NCBI RefSeq assembly: GCF_023707985.1
Contig: NZ_BRCF01000005.1
Location: 1-64,000 of the forward strand
DNA from: Sporosarcina sp. NCCP-2716
Lineage (GTDB): Bacteria > Bacillota > Bacilli > Bacillales_A > Planococcaceae
Reading direction: 5' to 3'
DNA: 64,000 nt
Below are positions 46,073 through 54,099 of this stretch, piece by piece. How positions within the stretch are numbered: the first letter of the stretch is position 1; each line of letters begins with the position of its first letter. The position numbers and the translations under genes were made by a program. The notes under the pieces are model-generated. The model had not been told where the DNA came from, ran no database searches, and saw nothing but the letters and a program-made list of their open reading frames with translations.

Positions 46073-47914
46073 ATGGGCAAATCCCGTCTTCTGCTGTCGT
46101 CCCTGCTGTCTGTGCTGCTATTGTCTTCCGGCAGAGCAACTTTACTTCCTTCAGCGGCAGCTGCGGCCGGAGAGCCCGGCACCCGAACGGTCACGGCACC
46201 TGACCTCCAAACTGACGAAACACCGAGCGAACTGCTCGTGCATTATACAGAACTGCCACGCTCCGTCGCGACTGTCCCTTCGCTCCCTTCCGAAACAGGG
46301 AATGCGGAATCGATCGCTCCGTCCGTGCAGCTGCTGACATTCGATACGCTGCAAGCGTGCGAGAAGGCGGCGGAGAAACTGGAGAACAATCCGCTCGTCG
46401 AAACGGTGGAACCGAATTATACACGGACTGCCGACGCGGTTCCGAATGATCCGTATTACACGGATCAGTGGTGGCTGAGCCACGTCAAAGCACCGTCGCT
46501 CTGGCCGCTCGCTGCGAAACAGACGAAACCCATCGTCGTCGCGGTGATCGACTCCGGTATCGACAGTTCGATCCTTGATTTTGCGGGCCGCATTGCGCCG
46601 GGCGGCTACAATTTCACGGATAGCAGCCAGGACGTGCGGGATACGAACGGTCACGGAACGAGCGTGTCCGGTGTCATCGCTGCTACGTTGAACAATGGAT
46701 ACGGCATCGCAGGGGTAACGGGTCCGTTCGATGTCAGGATCCTGCCGCTGAAGACAATCCGGCAGGACGGCACCGGCACGGTCGCGATGAACGTCCAGGC
46801 GATCGACTATGCGATCCGCCAGCATGCCGATGTCATCAACATTAGCCAGGGCGGGGTGTCCGCGTCGTCGTTCGAACAGCAGGCGATTCAGCGGGCAGCG
46901 GACGCCGGCATCCTGATTGTTGCATCTGCCGGGAATGACGCGGATAAAGGCAATCCGGTCATTTACCCGGCGGCTTACAGCCAAGTGCTCTCCGTCGCAT
47001 CCGTCAACCGGTACAACGAGCATTCCGCGTTCTCCACGTATAATGAGGAAGTCGATCTGAGCGCACCGGGTGAAAAAATCGTGACGAACTGGCCTGGCGG
47101 GAAGTTCATGTCCATGTCAGGCACGTCGTTCTCGGCGCCGATTGCAGCCGGCGCTGCCGCAATGATCCAAGCGGAACTGCCGGGGCTGCCTCCGCAAGAG
47201 ACAAAGACGCTGCTCATGGAGACAGCGAAAGATCTCGGTGCACCGGGCCGTGACCCAATCTACGGGGCAGGCGTCCTGGACATGGAAAAACTGTCTGCAG
47301 CATTGGCGGTGCGTCTGGAAAAGGCGAAAACTGTCCCTGTCACCGGCATCCAGTTGGATCAGCAGATGATGAACCTGACAATCGGGAATCCGGCCACGGC
47401 ATCGGGCGGACAGCTGACCGCCCGTGTGCTGCCGGACAATGCCGCGAACCGGGCGGTCACATGGAACTCGTCCGATCCGCTCGTCGCGAAAGTGGATCAG
47501 ACGGGAGCGGTCACCGCTGTCTCAAAAGGACAGGCGGTCATCACGGCGAAGACAGCTGACGGCGGGTTCACTGCGTCGGTTTCTGTCACAGTCACAGCCA
47601 TCGCGCCGTTCACTGGCGATTTCCCTGACATGGAGATCGACGATGCAAAAATCTTCGCCATCAAGTTCAATACTGCTCTGAAACCGGACTTCGATTACAC
47701 TGGCTATGTCCAAGTCGCTGCGCAGCCGGACAGCACGGCATCCATTGCAGGCACCGCTGTCCAGGCGGATCCGTCCGACCCGCGTATGCTGTACGTGGCG
47801 AAACCGTCACATTGGGCGAAAGGGACCTACTACCTGACCATCAAGAAAGGGCTGCCGGCGCAGTCCGGCAAACGGCTGAACCGCGACACCAGACTGAAAT
47901 TCACTGTCCGCTGA
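46073..47914 (+). CDS. Secreted subtilisin-like serine protease with Ig-like (BIG2) domain
   Basis: A 613-residue S8 protease. Signal peptide (residues 1-32), an inhibitor-I9-like propeptide (about 50-118), then the catalytic domain with Asp160 (VIDSGID), His194 (NGHGTSVSG), the oxyanion Asn288 (SAGND) and Ser352 (SGTSFSAP). A BIG2 domain (about 418-505; VTWNSSDPLVAKVDQTG) and another beta-rich C-terminal domain follow. Hydrolyses proteins outside the cell. It has a structured leader and its own terminator. A full triad argues for activity. Confidence 0.9.
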   Translation: MGKSRLLLSSLLSVLLLSSGRATLLPSAAAAAGEPGTRTVTAPDLQTDETPSELLVHYTELPRSVATVPSLPSETGNAESIAPSVQLLTFDTLQACEKAAEKLENNPLVETVEPNYTRTADAVPNDPYYTDQWWLSHVKAPSLWPLAAKQTKPIVVAVIDSGIDSSILDFAGRIAPGGYNFTDSSQDVRDTNGHGTSVSGVIAATLNNGYGIAGVTGPFDVRILPLKTIRQDGTGTVAMNVQAIDYAIRQHADVINISQGGVSASSFEQQAIQRAADAGILIVASAGNDADKGNPVIYPAAYSQVLSVASVNRYNEHSAFSTYNEEVDLSAPGEKIVTNWPGGKFMSMSGTSFSAPIAAGAAAMIQAELPGLPPQETKTLLMETAKDLGAPGRDPIYGAGVLDMEKLSAALAVRLEKAKTVPVTGIQLDQQMMNLTIGNPATASGGQLTARVLPDNAANRAVTWNSSDPLVAKVDQTGAVTAVSKGQAVITAKTADGGFTASVSVTVTAIAPFTGDFPDMEIDDAKIFAIKFNTALKPDFDYTGYVQVAAQPDSTASIAGTAVQADPSDPRMLYVAKPSHWAKGTYYLTIKKGLPAQSGKRLNRDTRLKFTVR

Positions 47915-47937
47915 CCATCGTCAGCCAGCGGACGTTC

Positions 47938-47969
47938 CCGTGCATCCATGGAGGGTGCGCGGTTTTTTT
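47938..47969 (+). terminator. Terminator of the subtilase gene
   Basis: CCGTGCATCC pairs with GGGTGCGCGG (two G-U) over ATGGA, then seven T. Confidence 0.8.
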
Positions 47970-48074
47970 ATGTGCAGACAAGCGACAACCTATGCATGTG
48001 CCCAACTTAAGAAACTCTTCATAATTATGATAGGGAAACGGAAAGAAACGGCTGTCATACTTATAAATGTTCGA

Positions 48075-48103
48075 TTGTCGGAAGAATGGGTAAATGATAA
48101 TAT
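48075..48103 (+). promoter_or_regulatory. Sigma-A promoter of the deacetylase-DedA-glycosyltransferase operon
   Basis: TTGTCG (48075-48080), 17 bases, TAATAT (48098-48103), 29 bases before the start codon. Confidence 0.55.
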
Positions 48104-48131
48104 ACGAGAAAAGAAAAAAGGAGCGAGACGT

Positions 48132-48860
48132 ATGAAGAGAGGGGTCTGGCGGGCTGCAGCAGCGACCGCATTCATCTGCGGCTCGTACACGGCAGGAACA
48201 ACGCTGTTCATGCGGCTGACAGGAGCCGGTATTGTCAGGAGGGCGGCGGCCGGAACAGGGATCATCCTTACGTTCGATGACGGGCCGAACCCGCTATATA
48301 CCCCGAAGCTGCTCGACCTGCTCGGCGAATATGGCGTCAAAGCGATTTTCTTCGTCGTCGGACGCCACGCGGAGCAGCATCCGGAACTGCTGCGCCGCAT
48401 GCAGCGGGAAGGCCATTTGATCGGCATCCACCACTATCATCACCGGTCAGCATGGCGGCTGACACCGCGGCAGACGAAGCGGGAGATCCGGCGCACGGCG
48501 GCGGTCATCGAACGGATCACGGGAAACAAGCCGCATTTCTACCGCCCGCCATACGGTAAGCTGAATGCAGCCGTCCCTTTCGTGTCCGACCCTTTCATCA
48601 CTGTCATATGGACCCATATACTGGGTGACTGGAAGGTCCGCACATGCGATCGCGACTTGCTGGGGCGGATGATGGCAGTCCCGGCAGACGGTTCCGTCGT
48701 CGTCCTTCATGATGACGGCAGCAACAAGGGGGCCGATGACGCGGCTCCGGGGCATATGCTGCCCGTCCTGCGGCAATATTTGGGGCACTGCAGGGAACAC
48801 GGCATCGAGCTGCTGCATCCGGGCAGCCTCGTGAATGACAGCAGAGGCGTTCGCATATGA
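48132..48860 (+). CDS. Membrane-anchored polysaccharide deacetylase
   Basis: A 242-residue carbohydrate esterase 4 (NodB) protein. An N-terminal hydrophobic segment (about residues 8-30) anchors or exports it. Motif 1 TFDDGP holds the catalytic base and metal Asp (about residue 51); motif 2 is IGIHHYHH instead of the usual HGNHSYSH but keeps two histidines in register; motif 3 RPPYGK and the later VVVLHD complete the site. Probable substrate: peptidoglycan or wall polymer N-acetyl groups. First gene of an operon, overlapping the DedA gene by 4 bases. Confidence 0.85.
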   Translation: MKRGVWRAAAATAFICGSYTAGTTLFMRLTGAGIVRRAAAGTGIILTFDDGPNPLYTPKLLDLLGEYGVKAIFFVVGRHAEQHPELLRRMQREGHLIGIHHYHHRSAWRLTPRQTKREIRRTAAVIERITGNKPHFYRPPYGKLNAAVPFVSDPFITVIWTHILGDWKVRTCDRDLLGRMMAVPADGSVVVLHDDGSNKGADDAAPGHMLPVLRQYLGHCREHGIELLHPGSLVNDSRGVRI

Positions 48861-49453
48861 CGATCGAAACACTGACGGACACCGTCCTCCGATATGGCAG
48901 CCTCATCATTTTCGTCCTCCTGTTCTTCGGGATCGTCGGCATCCCGTCCCCTGAAGAATCGCTTACGTTCCTGATCGGCGTCCTCATTGCCGAGCATCAG
49001 CTTTCGGCCATCCCTTCAGCGGCGGCCGCAGTGGCAGGTGCCTGGAGCGGCATGCTGACGGCATATGCAGGCGGCCGGTTCATCGGCTATCCGCTGCTGC
49101 ATAAGATCGGCCGGTTCATCGGCCTGACGAAGGAACGGTGGGAGAAAGCGGAGCAGTCCTTTAAGAGGAGACGGAGGCGCACGATCCTGTTCGGGATCTT
49201 CATGCCGGGCATCCGTCAGATCAGCCCGTATTTCGCAGGACTTACGAAAATGCCATTTTATGAATTCGCTATACTTGGCGGTGCTGCATCTGCAAGTTGG
49301 GTGCTCCCCTTCCTGCTCGCCGGCTACTTCCTCGGCCGTTCGTTCGATGTCAATCCGAGCTATGTAGCGCTGGTCGGCGTCGTCTTCCTCTCCATCATGA
49401 TCGGATGGTTCATCTACAAGAAAGTGCGTGCGAAACAGCGTGTCCAAAATTGA
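48857..49453 (+). CDS. DedA-family membrane protein
   Basis: A 198-residue DedA/VTT-domain protein with about five helices. Conserved features are the GIPSPEESLTFLIGVL stretch and the FGIFMPGIRQISPYFAGL segment with the functional Arg. DedA relatives flip phospholipids or undecaprenyl phosphate across the membrane, which fits its place between a wall deacetylase and a lipid glycosyltransferase (inference). Confidence 0.85.
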   Translation: MTIETLTDTVLRYGSLIIFVLLFFGIVGIPSPEESLTFLIGVLIAEHQLSAIPSAAAAVAGAWSGMLTAYAGGRFIGYPLLHKIGRFIGLTKERWEKAEQSFKRRRRRTILFGIFMPGIRQISPYFAGLTKMPFYEFAILGGAASASWVLPFLLAGYFLGRSFDVNPSYVALVGVVFLSIMIGWFIYKKVRAKQRVQN

Positions 49454-49480
49454 GCGTTGCCTGAATGGGAGGTGCAACTG

Positions 49481-50659
49481 ATGACGAAAATCTTGTTTTT
49501 TCCGCATTTACAAATGCAGTCGGGCCACCACCAGGCCGCGGAGGCGCTGATGGACCTGATCCGTGAGCGGTACCCGGATTCGAATGTGAAGAAGATCGAT
49601 CTGCTGTCGGAAACGAACCAGCTGCTGGAGAAAGTGATCCAGACCGGTTATCTGCAGTGGATCAAACTCGCTCCGCGTCTGTACAGCAGGGCATACAAAC
49701 GGCTCTATTTCTGCAAAGAACCGCTCGACGGCCAATACATCTGGCACCAGTCGCTGTTCCTCCACAAATTGAAACAGCTCCTGAAAGAGGAGCAGCCCGA
49801 TCTGATTTTCTGCACACACAGTCTGCCGTCCTGCATGCTCAGCAAACTGAAGATGGCCGGAAATTGCGATGTGCCTGTGGTCAATGTATATACCGATTTC
49901 TTCGTGCACGACTACTGGGGCCACCGCGGAATCGATGCCCATTTCCTGCCGACCGCCGAGGCGAAGGAGCAGATGCAGGATGATCCGCACGTGCCGGGCC
50001 GCCTGATCGTCACCGGAATCCCGGTGCACCGGGCCATCCGCCGACCGCAGCAGGGGAAAGCCCGGTCAGGATCGGCAGACAAACCGGTTGTCCTGCTGGC
50101 GGGCGGCAACAGCGGGCTTGGGTGTCCGTCCCGGATGTTCCAGGAACTGGAGGGGGCGGAGGATATGCAATTCGTCGTCCTGTGCGGGCACAATAAACGG
50201 TTGTACCGAAAAATCCAGTCGTGGAACCTCCCTCATATCCAGGCGCTGCCGTACATCGATTCCCGGGAGGAGATGAATGCCCTCTATGACAGGGCGGATG
50301 CTCTCGTCACGAAACCGGGCGGCATCACAGTGAGCGAGGGCTTGCGGAAACGGCTTCCGATGTTCATCCATTCCGCACTGCCGGGCCAGGAGGAGATGAA
50401 TCTCGAGACACTCGTTCCGAAAGGGCTTATCACAGTGCTGGAAAAAGGGAGGCCGCTCGGGGACCAGCTGCGCACGGCACTAAGCGACCGCGTCCGCATG
50501 CAGCGGTGGCGGCGTGCGATGGATACCTACGCCGGCGAGCTGGCCGTGCAGTCGGATGACCAGCTGCTCGCAGTCGTCGAGGATCTACTGAAACCGGCGG
50601 ACCAGAAAGCCAGCGCAGAAGCCCGTGCCGCGAAACGCCGGTCGTTCGTTACGACATGA
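49481..50659 (+). CDS. UgtP/MGDG-synthase-like glycosyltransferase
   Basis: A 392-residue GT-B glycosyltransferase. The N-terminal lipid-acceptor domain starts FFPHLQMQSGHHQAAEAL, which matches diacylglycerol glucosyltransferases and MurG-like enzymes; the C-terminal half has LLAGGNSGLG and the sugar-nucleotide site TKPGGITVSEGL. Expected to add glucose or another sugar to a membrane lipid. ATG at 49481 follows GGGAGG; a longer frame from 49457 is less likely. Last gene of the envelope operon. Confidence 0.85.
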   Translation: MTKILFFPHLQMQSGHHQAAEALMDLIRERYPDSNVKKIDLLSETNQLLEKVIQTGYLQWIKLAPRLYSRAYKRLYFCKEPLDGQYIWHQSLFLHKLKQLLKEEQPDLIFCTHSLPSCMLSKLKMAGNCDVPVVNVYTDFFVHDYWGHRGIDAHFLPTAEAKEQMQDDPHVPGRLIVTGIPVHRAIRRPQQGKARSGSADKPVVLLAGGNSGLGCPSRMFQELEGAEDMQFVVLCGHNKRLYRKIQSWNLPHIQALPYIDSREEMNALYDRADALVTKPGGITVSEGLRKRLPMFIHSALPGQEEMNLETLVPKGLITVLEKGRPLGDQLRTALSDRVRMQRWRRAMDTYAGELAVQSDDQLLAVVEDLLKPADQKASAEARAAKRRSFVTT

Positions 50660-50692
50660 GCCGATGCTGCTAGGATGCTTGGAATACTTGTG

Positions 50693-50729
50693 AACCTGTG
50701 ATCGCCGTGGAGGCGTTGCAGGTTTTTTG
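50693..50729 (+). terminator. Terminator of the envelope operon
   Basis: AACCTG pairs with CAGGTT, inner CGCC/GGCG stem, then TTTTTT. Confidence 0.75.
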
Positions 50730-50783
50730 TGTTGTGGGGGATGGGGGAGTGAGATGGGGGTGTATTCTGAGCGGTGTTGTGGG

Positions 50784-50994
50784 GTTATGAGCGTTTTTTA
50801 GGATTTATGAGCGGAATTCTGGGTTTAAGAGCGTTTTCTGAGATTTATGAGCGGTATTCCTGTTTTATGAGCGCTTTTTGGGATTTATGAGCGTTATTCC
50901 AGTTTTATGAGCGCTTTTTGGGATTTATGAGCGTTATTCCAGTTTTATGAGCGCTTCCCAAGATTTATGAGCGCTTTCCCGATTTTATGAGCAC
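50784..50994 (+). repeat. TTTATGAGCG array, eleven units at exact 20-bp steps
   Basis: Cores (TTATGAGCG with one TTAAGAGCG) start at 50785, 50805, 50825, 50845, 50865, 50885, 50905, 50925, 50945, 50965 and 50985. A degenerate TTCTGAGCG lies one step earlier. The 40-base pair of units at 50881-50920 is nearly repeated at 50921-50960, showing recent duplication of a dimer. It fills the first half of the 611-base gap 50660-51270. Confidence 0.95.
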
Positions 50995-51131
50995 AAACCA
51001 CCACCAACCTTCTTACTCTCCTTCCAATTAAGCCAATATCTCCAAATGTGCCCCTGCCACCTGGGCTGTTCCTCGAATAAATTCAAAAATACAGCCAAAT
51101 CGACAAATCCCGCCGTTGTCAGATAGTAAGC

Positions 51132-51146
51132 GATTACAAAGTAATC
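51132..51146. promoter_or_regulatory. Perfect palindrome upstream of the transporter-amidohydrolase pair
   Basis: GATTACAAAGTAATC, 125 bases before the transporter start. A possible operator; the surrounding 51000-51270 is AT-rich with no other feature I can support. Confidence 0.35.
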
Positions 51147-51270
51147 ATGATGACAGAAAAATTGAAAACTATCAAAAATACTGTGTACAGCTCGAATTCT
51201 AAGTGATATATTGGATACCTCGTAAGTTTTGAATTGCGAAATAATTACAACTTAGAAGAGGGTGAGCCGT

Positions 51271-52437
51271 ATGCTTTCAAATCCATTAATCGCAACTGTA
51301 CTCGTATTCGCGCTGATTGCCTTGGGCGAATGGCTCTCCATCGTATCCAGGGCGCGCGTTCCGATGCTGCTCACTGCCATGGTCGGCTTTCTGATCTTGA
51401 CATGGACAGGCATCTTCCCGAAAGACATTTTGGAAAAGTCCCAGTTCGCGGCGCTCGGTGCCATCCTGATCGGTCCGGCCATCGTCCATATGGGCACTAT
51501 GATTCCATTTTCCCTTGTTAAAACCCAATACAAAGCGGTGCTGATTGCGCTCAGCGGTGTCATCGTCTCGGCGATCCTGATCCTGCTGATCGTGCCGCTC
51601 CTGTTCGATTATCCGACAGCGGTAGCGGGTGTCGGCCCTATAAGCGGCGGCATCATCGCCCTTCTGATCACATCCGAAAAGCTGAAGGAGATCGGTATGA
51701 CGTCCATCGTCATCATCCCGGCGCTCGTCGTCGCGTTCCAAGGCGTTGTCGGCATGCCGCTCGCAATGCATTTCATGAAAAAGTATGCAAAAGTCATCCA
51801 GGCGCAGCTCGACGACGGCACATTCGTTTCGATGGGCGGCCTTGAAGAGGAATCGGAAGTGACAGCCGCGGCCAAGAAGAATCCGCTTCGCTCAAGCGCG
51901 GTGCTGAAGCTGTTCTTCGTCTTTGCAGGAGCAGGAATCGGTACGCTGCTCGGTTCGGTCACGCCGATCCACTACACGCTCTGGTGCCTGCTGATCGGGA
52001 TTGTCGGCTTGAAGCTCGGCGTATTCCAGTCGAGCGAACTTGAGCGGGCCAATTCGTTCACGATCACGATGATCGGCATCATTTTCGTCGTCATTGGCAC
52101 GATGGCAGGCGTGACGCCGGGGCAGGTGCTCACGAATCTGCCGGCGATCATTGCCATCCTGGCCATCGGCAGCATCGGCATCTCGATCGGCGGTTACACT
52201 ATGGCGAAGCTGCTGAAGTGGCACCCGTTCAAAGGAATGCCTGTTGCGCTCACCGCGCTGTTCGGCTTCCCGGGGGATTATATTCTCTGTGAAGAAGTGA
52301 GCCGCAGCTGTGCACGCAATGAGAAGGAAGAAAAACTGATTTTCAATGAACTGCTCGCGCCGATGGTCATCGGCGGCTTCACGACAGTGACGGTCGCTTC
52401 CGTGATCATCGCGGGTGTTTTGATCAAAACATTATAA
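51271..52437 (+). CDS. Polytopic membrane protein, probable transporter of the amidohydrolase substrate
   Basis: A 388-residue protein with about ten to twelve hydrophobic helices and one hydrophilic cytoplasmic loop (about residues 170-215). Two glycine-rich half-repeats (GPISGGIIALLI and FGFPGDYILCEE regions) suggest an inverted-repeat transporter fold like GltS or 2HCT, but I cannot name the family. It is 15 bases from the amidohydrolase gene and surely co-transcribed, so it probably imports that enzyme's substrate (inference). ATG 51271 has AGAAGAGGGTG upstream; a GTG at 51262 is possible. Confidence 0.65.
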   Translation: MLSNPLIATVLVFALIALGEWLSIVSRARVPMLLTAMVGFLILTWTGIFPKDILEKSQFAALGAILIGPAIVHMGTMIPFSLVKTQYKAVLIALSGVIVSAILILLIVPLLFDYPTAVAGVGPISGGIIALLITSEKLKEIGMTSIVIIPALVVAFQGVVGMPLAMHFMKKYAKVIQAQLDDGTFVSMGGLEEESEVTAAAKKNPLRSSAVLKLFFVFAGAGIGTLLGSVTPIHYTLWCLLIGIVGLKLGVFQSSELERANSFTITMIGIIFVVIGTMAGVTPGQVLTNLPAIIAILAIGSIGISIGGYTMAKLLKWHPFKGMPVALTALFGFPGDYILCEEVSRSCARNEKEEKLIFNELLAPMVIGGFTTVTVASVIIAGVLIKTL

Positions 52438-52452
52438 TCTGGAGGGATTTTC

Positions 52453-53694
52453 ATGACGAAAACTATAATTGAAAACGGACTGCTCATCGACGGGACCGGC
52501 AGTGAACCGAAAGAAGGGCACATCGTCGTCATCGACGGCAGCCGGATTGCCTATACAGGGGCGGCGGACGCGTATACGAAAGACGGCACGGAGACGGTCA
52601 TCGACGCGAAAGGCGGCACCGTCGTCCCGGGGTTCATCGATACGCATGTGCATATGATGATGGAGTATTCCTCCGTTGCCGACCGGCTCGCGACCCCGTT
52701 TTCGTTCATGTACTACCAGGCGATGGAGTACTTGAAGACGACGCTGCACGCGGGTGTCACATCTGTCCGTGATGCGCTCGGCACGGACTTGGGCGTCAAG
52801 AAGGCAGTGGAGGACGGACTGATCTCCGGTCCGCGCATGCAGCTGAGCATCAACGCTCTCACGACGACGGGCGGCCACGGGGACGGCTATACGGTGTCGG
52901 GCCAGACGGTCGATCTGCTGCCGTCGGATTACCCGGGGATGCCGGGTGGTATGTGTGACGGCGTGGAAGAGGTCCGCAAGAAGACGCGCGAAATGCTGCG
53001 GGCGGGCGCGGAAGTCATTAAAGTTCACGCAACCGGCGGTGTCCTGAGCGCGACCGACCATCCTGAATTCACCCAGTTTTCGCTGGAAGAACTGAAAGTC
53101 ATTGTCGAAGAAGGGAAGTTCCGCAAGAACACCCGCGTCATGGCGCACGCTCAAGGCGCGGAAGGCATCAAGAACGCAGTGCGGGCGGGCATCCACTCGA
53201 TCGAACACGGGATTTTCATCGATGACGAAGCGATCGACCTCATGATCGAGAACGGCACCTTCCTCGTTCCGACATTGCTGGCACCGGTTGCTGTGCTGGA
53301 AACAGCAGAGGAAACCGGCATGCCGGAGAGCGCAGTCCGGAAATCAGAAGAAGTCATCGACCACCATATTGCGAGCTTCAAGAAAGCGTACGACGCGGGT
53401 GTCAAGATCGCGATGGGAACGGATGCGGGTGTGTTCAAGCACGGCACGAACCTGCGCGAGCTCGAACTCATGTGCAATGCAGGCATGACGCCGCTCGACG
53501 CAATCGTTGCTTCGACGAAGACCGCTGCGGAATGCCTCGGCTGGGAAGACGAAGTCGGGACGATCGAGACCGGTAAGCTCGCGGACATCGTCATCGTCAA
53601 AGGCAACCCGCTTGAGGATATCGCTTCTCTCAAAGACCATGAAACAATCCAAGTCGTCATCAAAGACGGCAAAATTGAAAAAGACATCCGATAA
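52453..53694 (+). CDS. Metal-dependent amidohydrolase (prolidase/imidazolonepropionase-like)
   Basis: A 413-residue amidohydrolase-superfamily enzyme. Motifs: the metal HxH in DTHVHMM, the likely carboxylated Lys in EVIKVHATGG, His in AHAQG, His in SIEHG and the catalytic Asp in GTDAG. This set resembles the Sgx9260/Xaa-Pro and Xaa-Arg dipeptidase group. Cytoplasmic, binuclear zinc expected. Paired with the upstream transporter; a GGAGGG site precedes the ATG. Confidence 0.85.
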   Translation: MTKTIIENGLLIDGTGSEPKEGHIVVIDGSRIAYTGAADAYTKDGTETVIDAKGGTVVPGFIDTHVHMMMEYSSVADRLATPFSFMYYQAMEYLKTTLHAGVTSVRDALGTDLGVKKAVEDGLISGPRMQLSINALTTTGGHGDGYTVSGQTVDLLPSDYPGMPGGMCDGVEEVRKKTREMLRAGAEVIKVHATGGVLSATDHPEFTQFSLEELKVIVEEGKFRKNTRVMAHAQGAEGIKNAVRAGIHSIEHGIFIDDEAIDLMIENGTFLVPTLLAPVAVLETAEETGMPESAVRKSEEVIDHHIASFKKAYDAGVKIAMGTDAGVFKHGTNLRELELMCNAGMTPLDAIVASTKTAAECLGWEDEVGTIETGKLADIVIVKGNPLEDIASLKDHETIQVVIKDGKIEKDIR

Positions 53695-53700
53695 CCAACG

Positions 53701-53738
53701 CTCCTCCATGCAATCCGCCATGGAGGAGTTTTTTTTTG
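53701..53738 (+). terminator. Terminator of the transporter-amidohydrolase operon
   Basis: CTCCTCCATG pairs with CATGGAGGAG over 8 bases, then nine T. Confidence 0.88.
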
Positions 53739-53767
53739 GTGTTCGTTTTTTGATGATCTTTTTTTCC

Positions 53768-53929
53768 GGTACCTGTGCGTCACACAACTTGGGCACTATT
53801 CGGAATAGTGTACGTTTGCCGATTAACTCTGCCAACTGGCCGATTGTTGGATTCATTTGGCCGATTCATGCTGCCGAATGGCCGATAACCGCTGCCATCT
53901 GGCCGATTCATCCCACGATTTGGCCGATT
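53768..53929 (-). repeat. 162-bp composite element: half head plus six-unit 21-bp array
   Basis: Starts GGTACCTGTGCGTCACACAA, then the inner stem (GCACTATTC / GAATAGTGT), then CCGAT cores at 53819, 53840, 53861, 53882, 53903 and 53924, each 21 bases apart. Same length as the copies at 4393 and 16662, in the opposite orientation. It begins right after a terminator and fills most of the 405-base gap 53695-54099. Confidence 0.92.
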
Positions 53930-54022
53930 CCACGAAAAGTCCCCATGTCTTTATCTGAGACACCACATACACACTGCAAAAATCTACCAATCCTGAAAGA
54001 TTAGCAAAAACCGTGTCGGCTA

Positions 54023-54051
54023 TTGACGAATAGGAGAATAATCCTTACGAT
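54023..54051 (+). promoter_or_regulatory. Promoter of the abg operon
   Basis: TTGACG (54023-54028), 17 bases, TACGAT (54046-54051), about 48 bases before the GTG start. Confidence 0.5.
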
Positions 54052-54099
54052 GTAATCAGTATATTTTTAGTATTCAATATATTAAAGGGGGAAACGGTT

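Noticed and set aside
53768..53929. Plasmid-type iterons of a replication origin
   Set aside because: 21-bp spacing is iteron-like, but no rep gene is near, and several dispersed copies occur among ordinary chromosomal genes.
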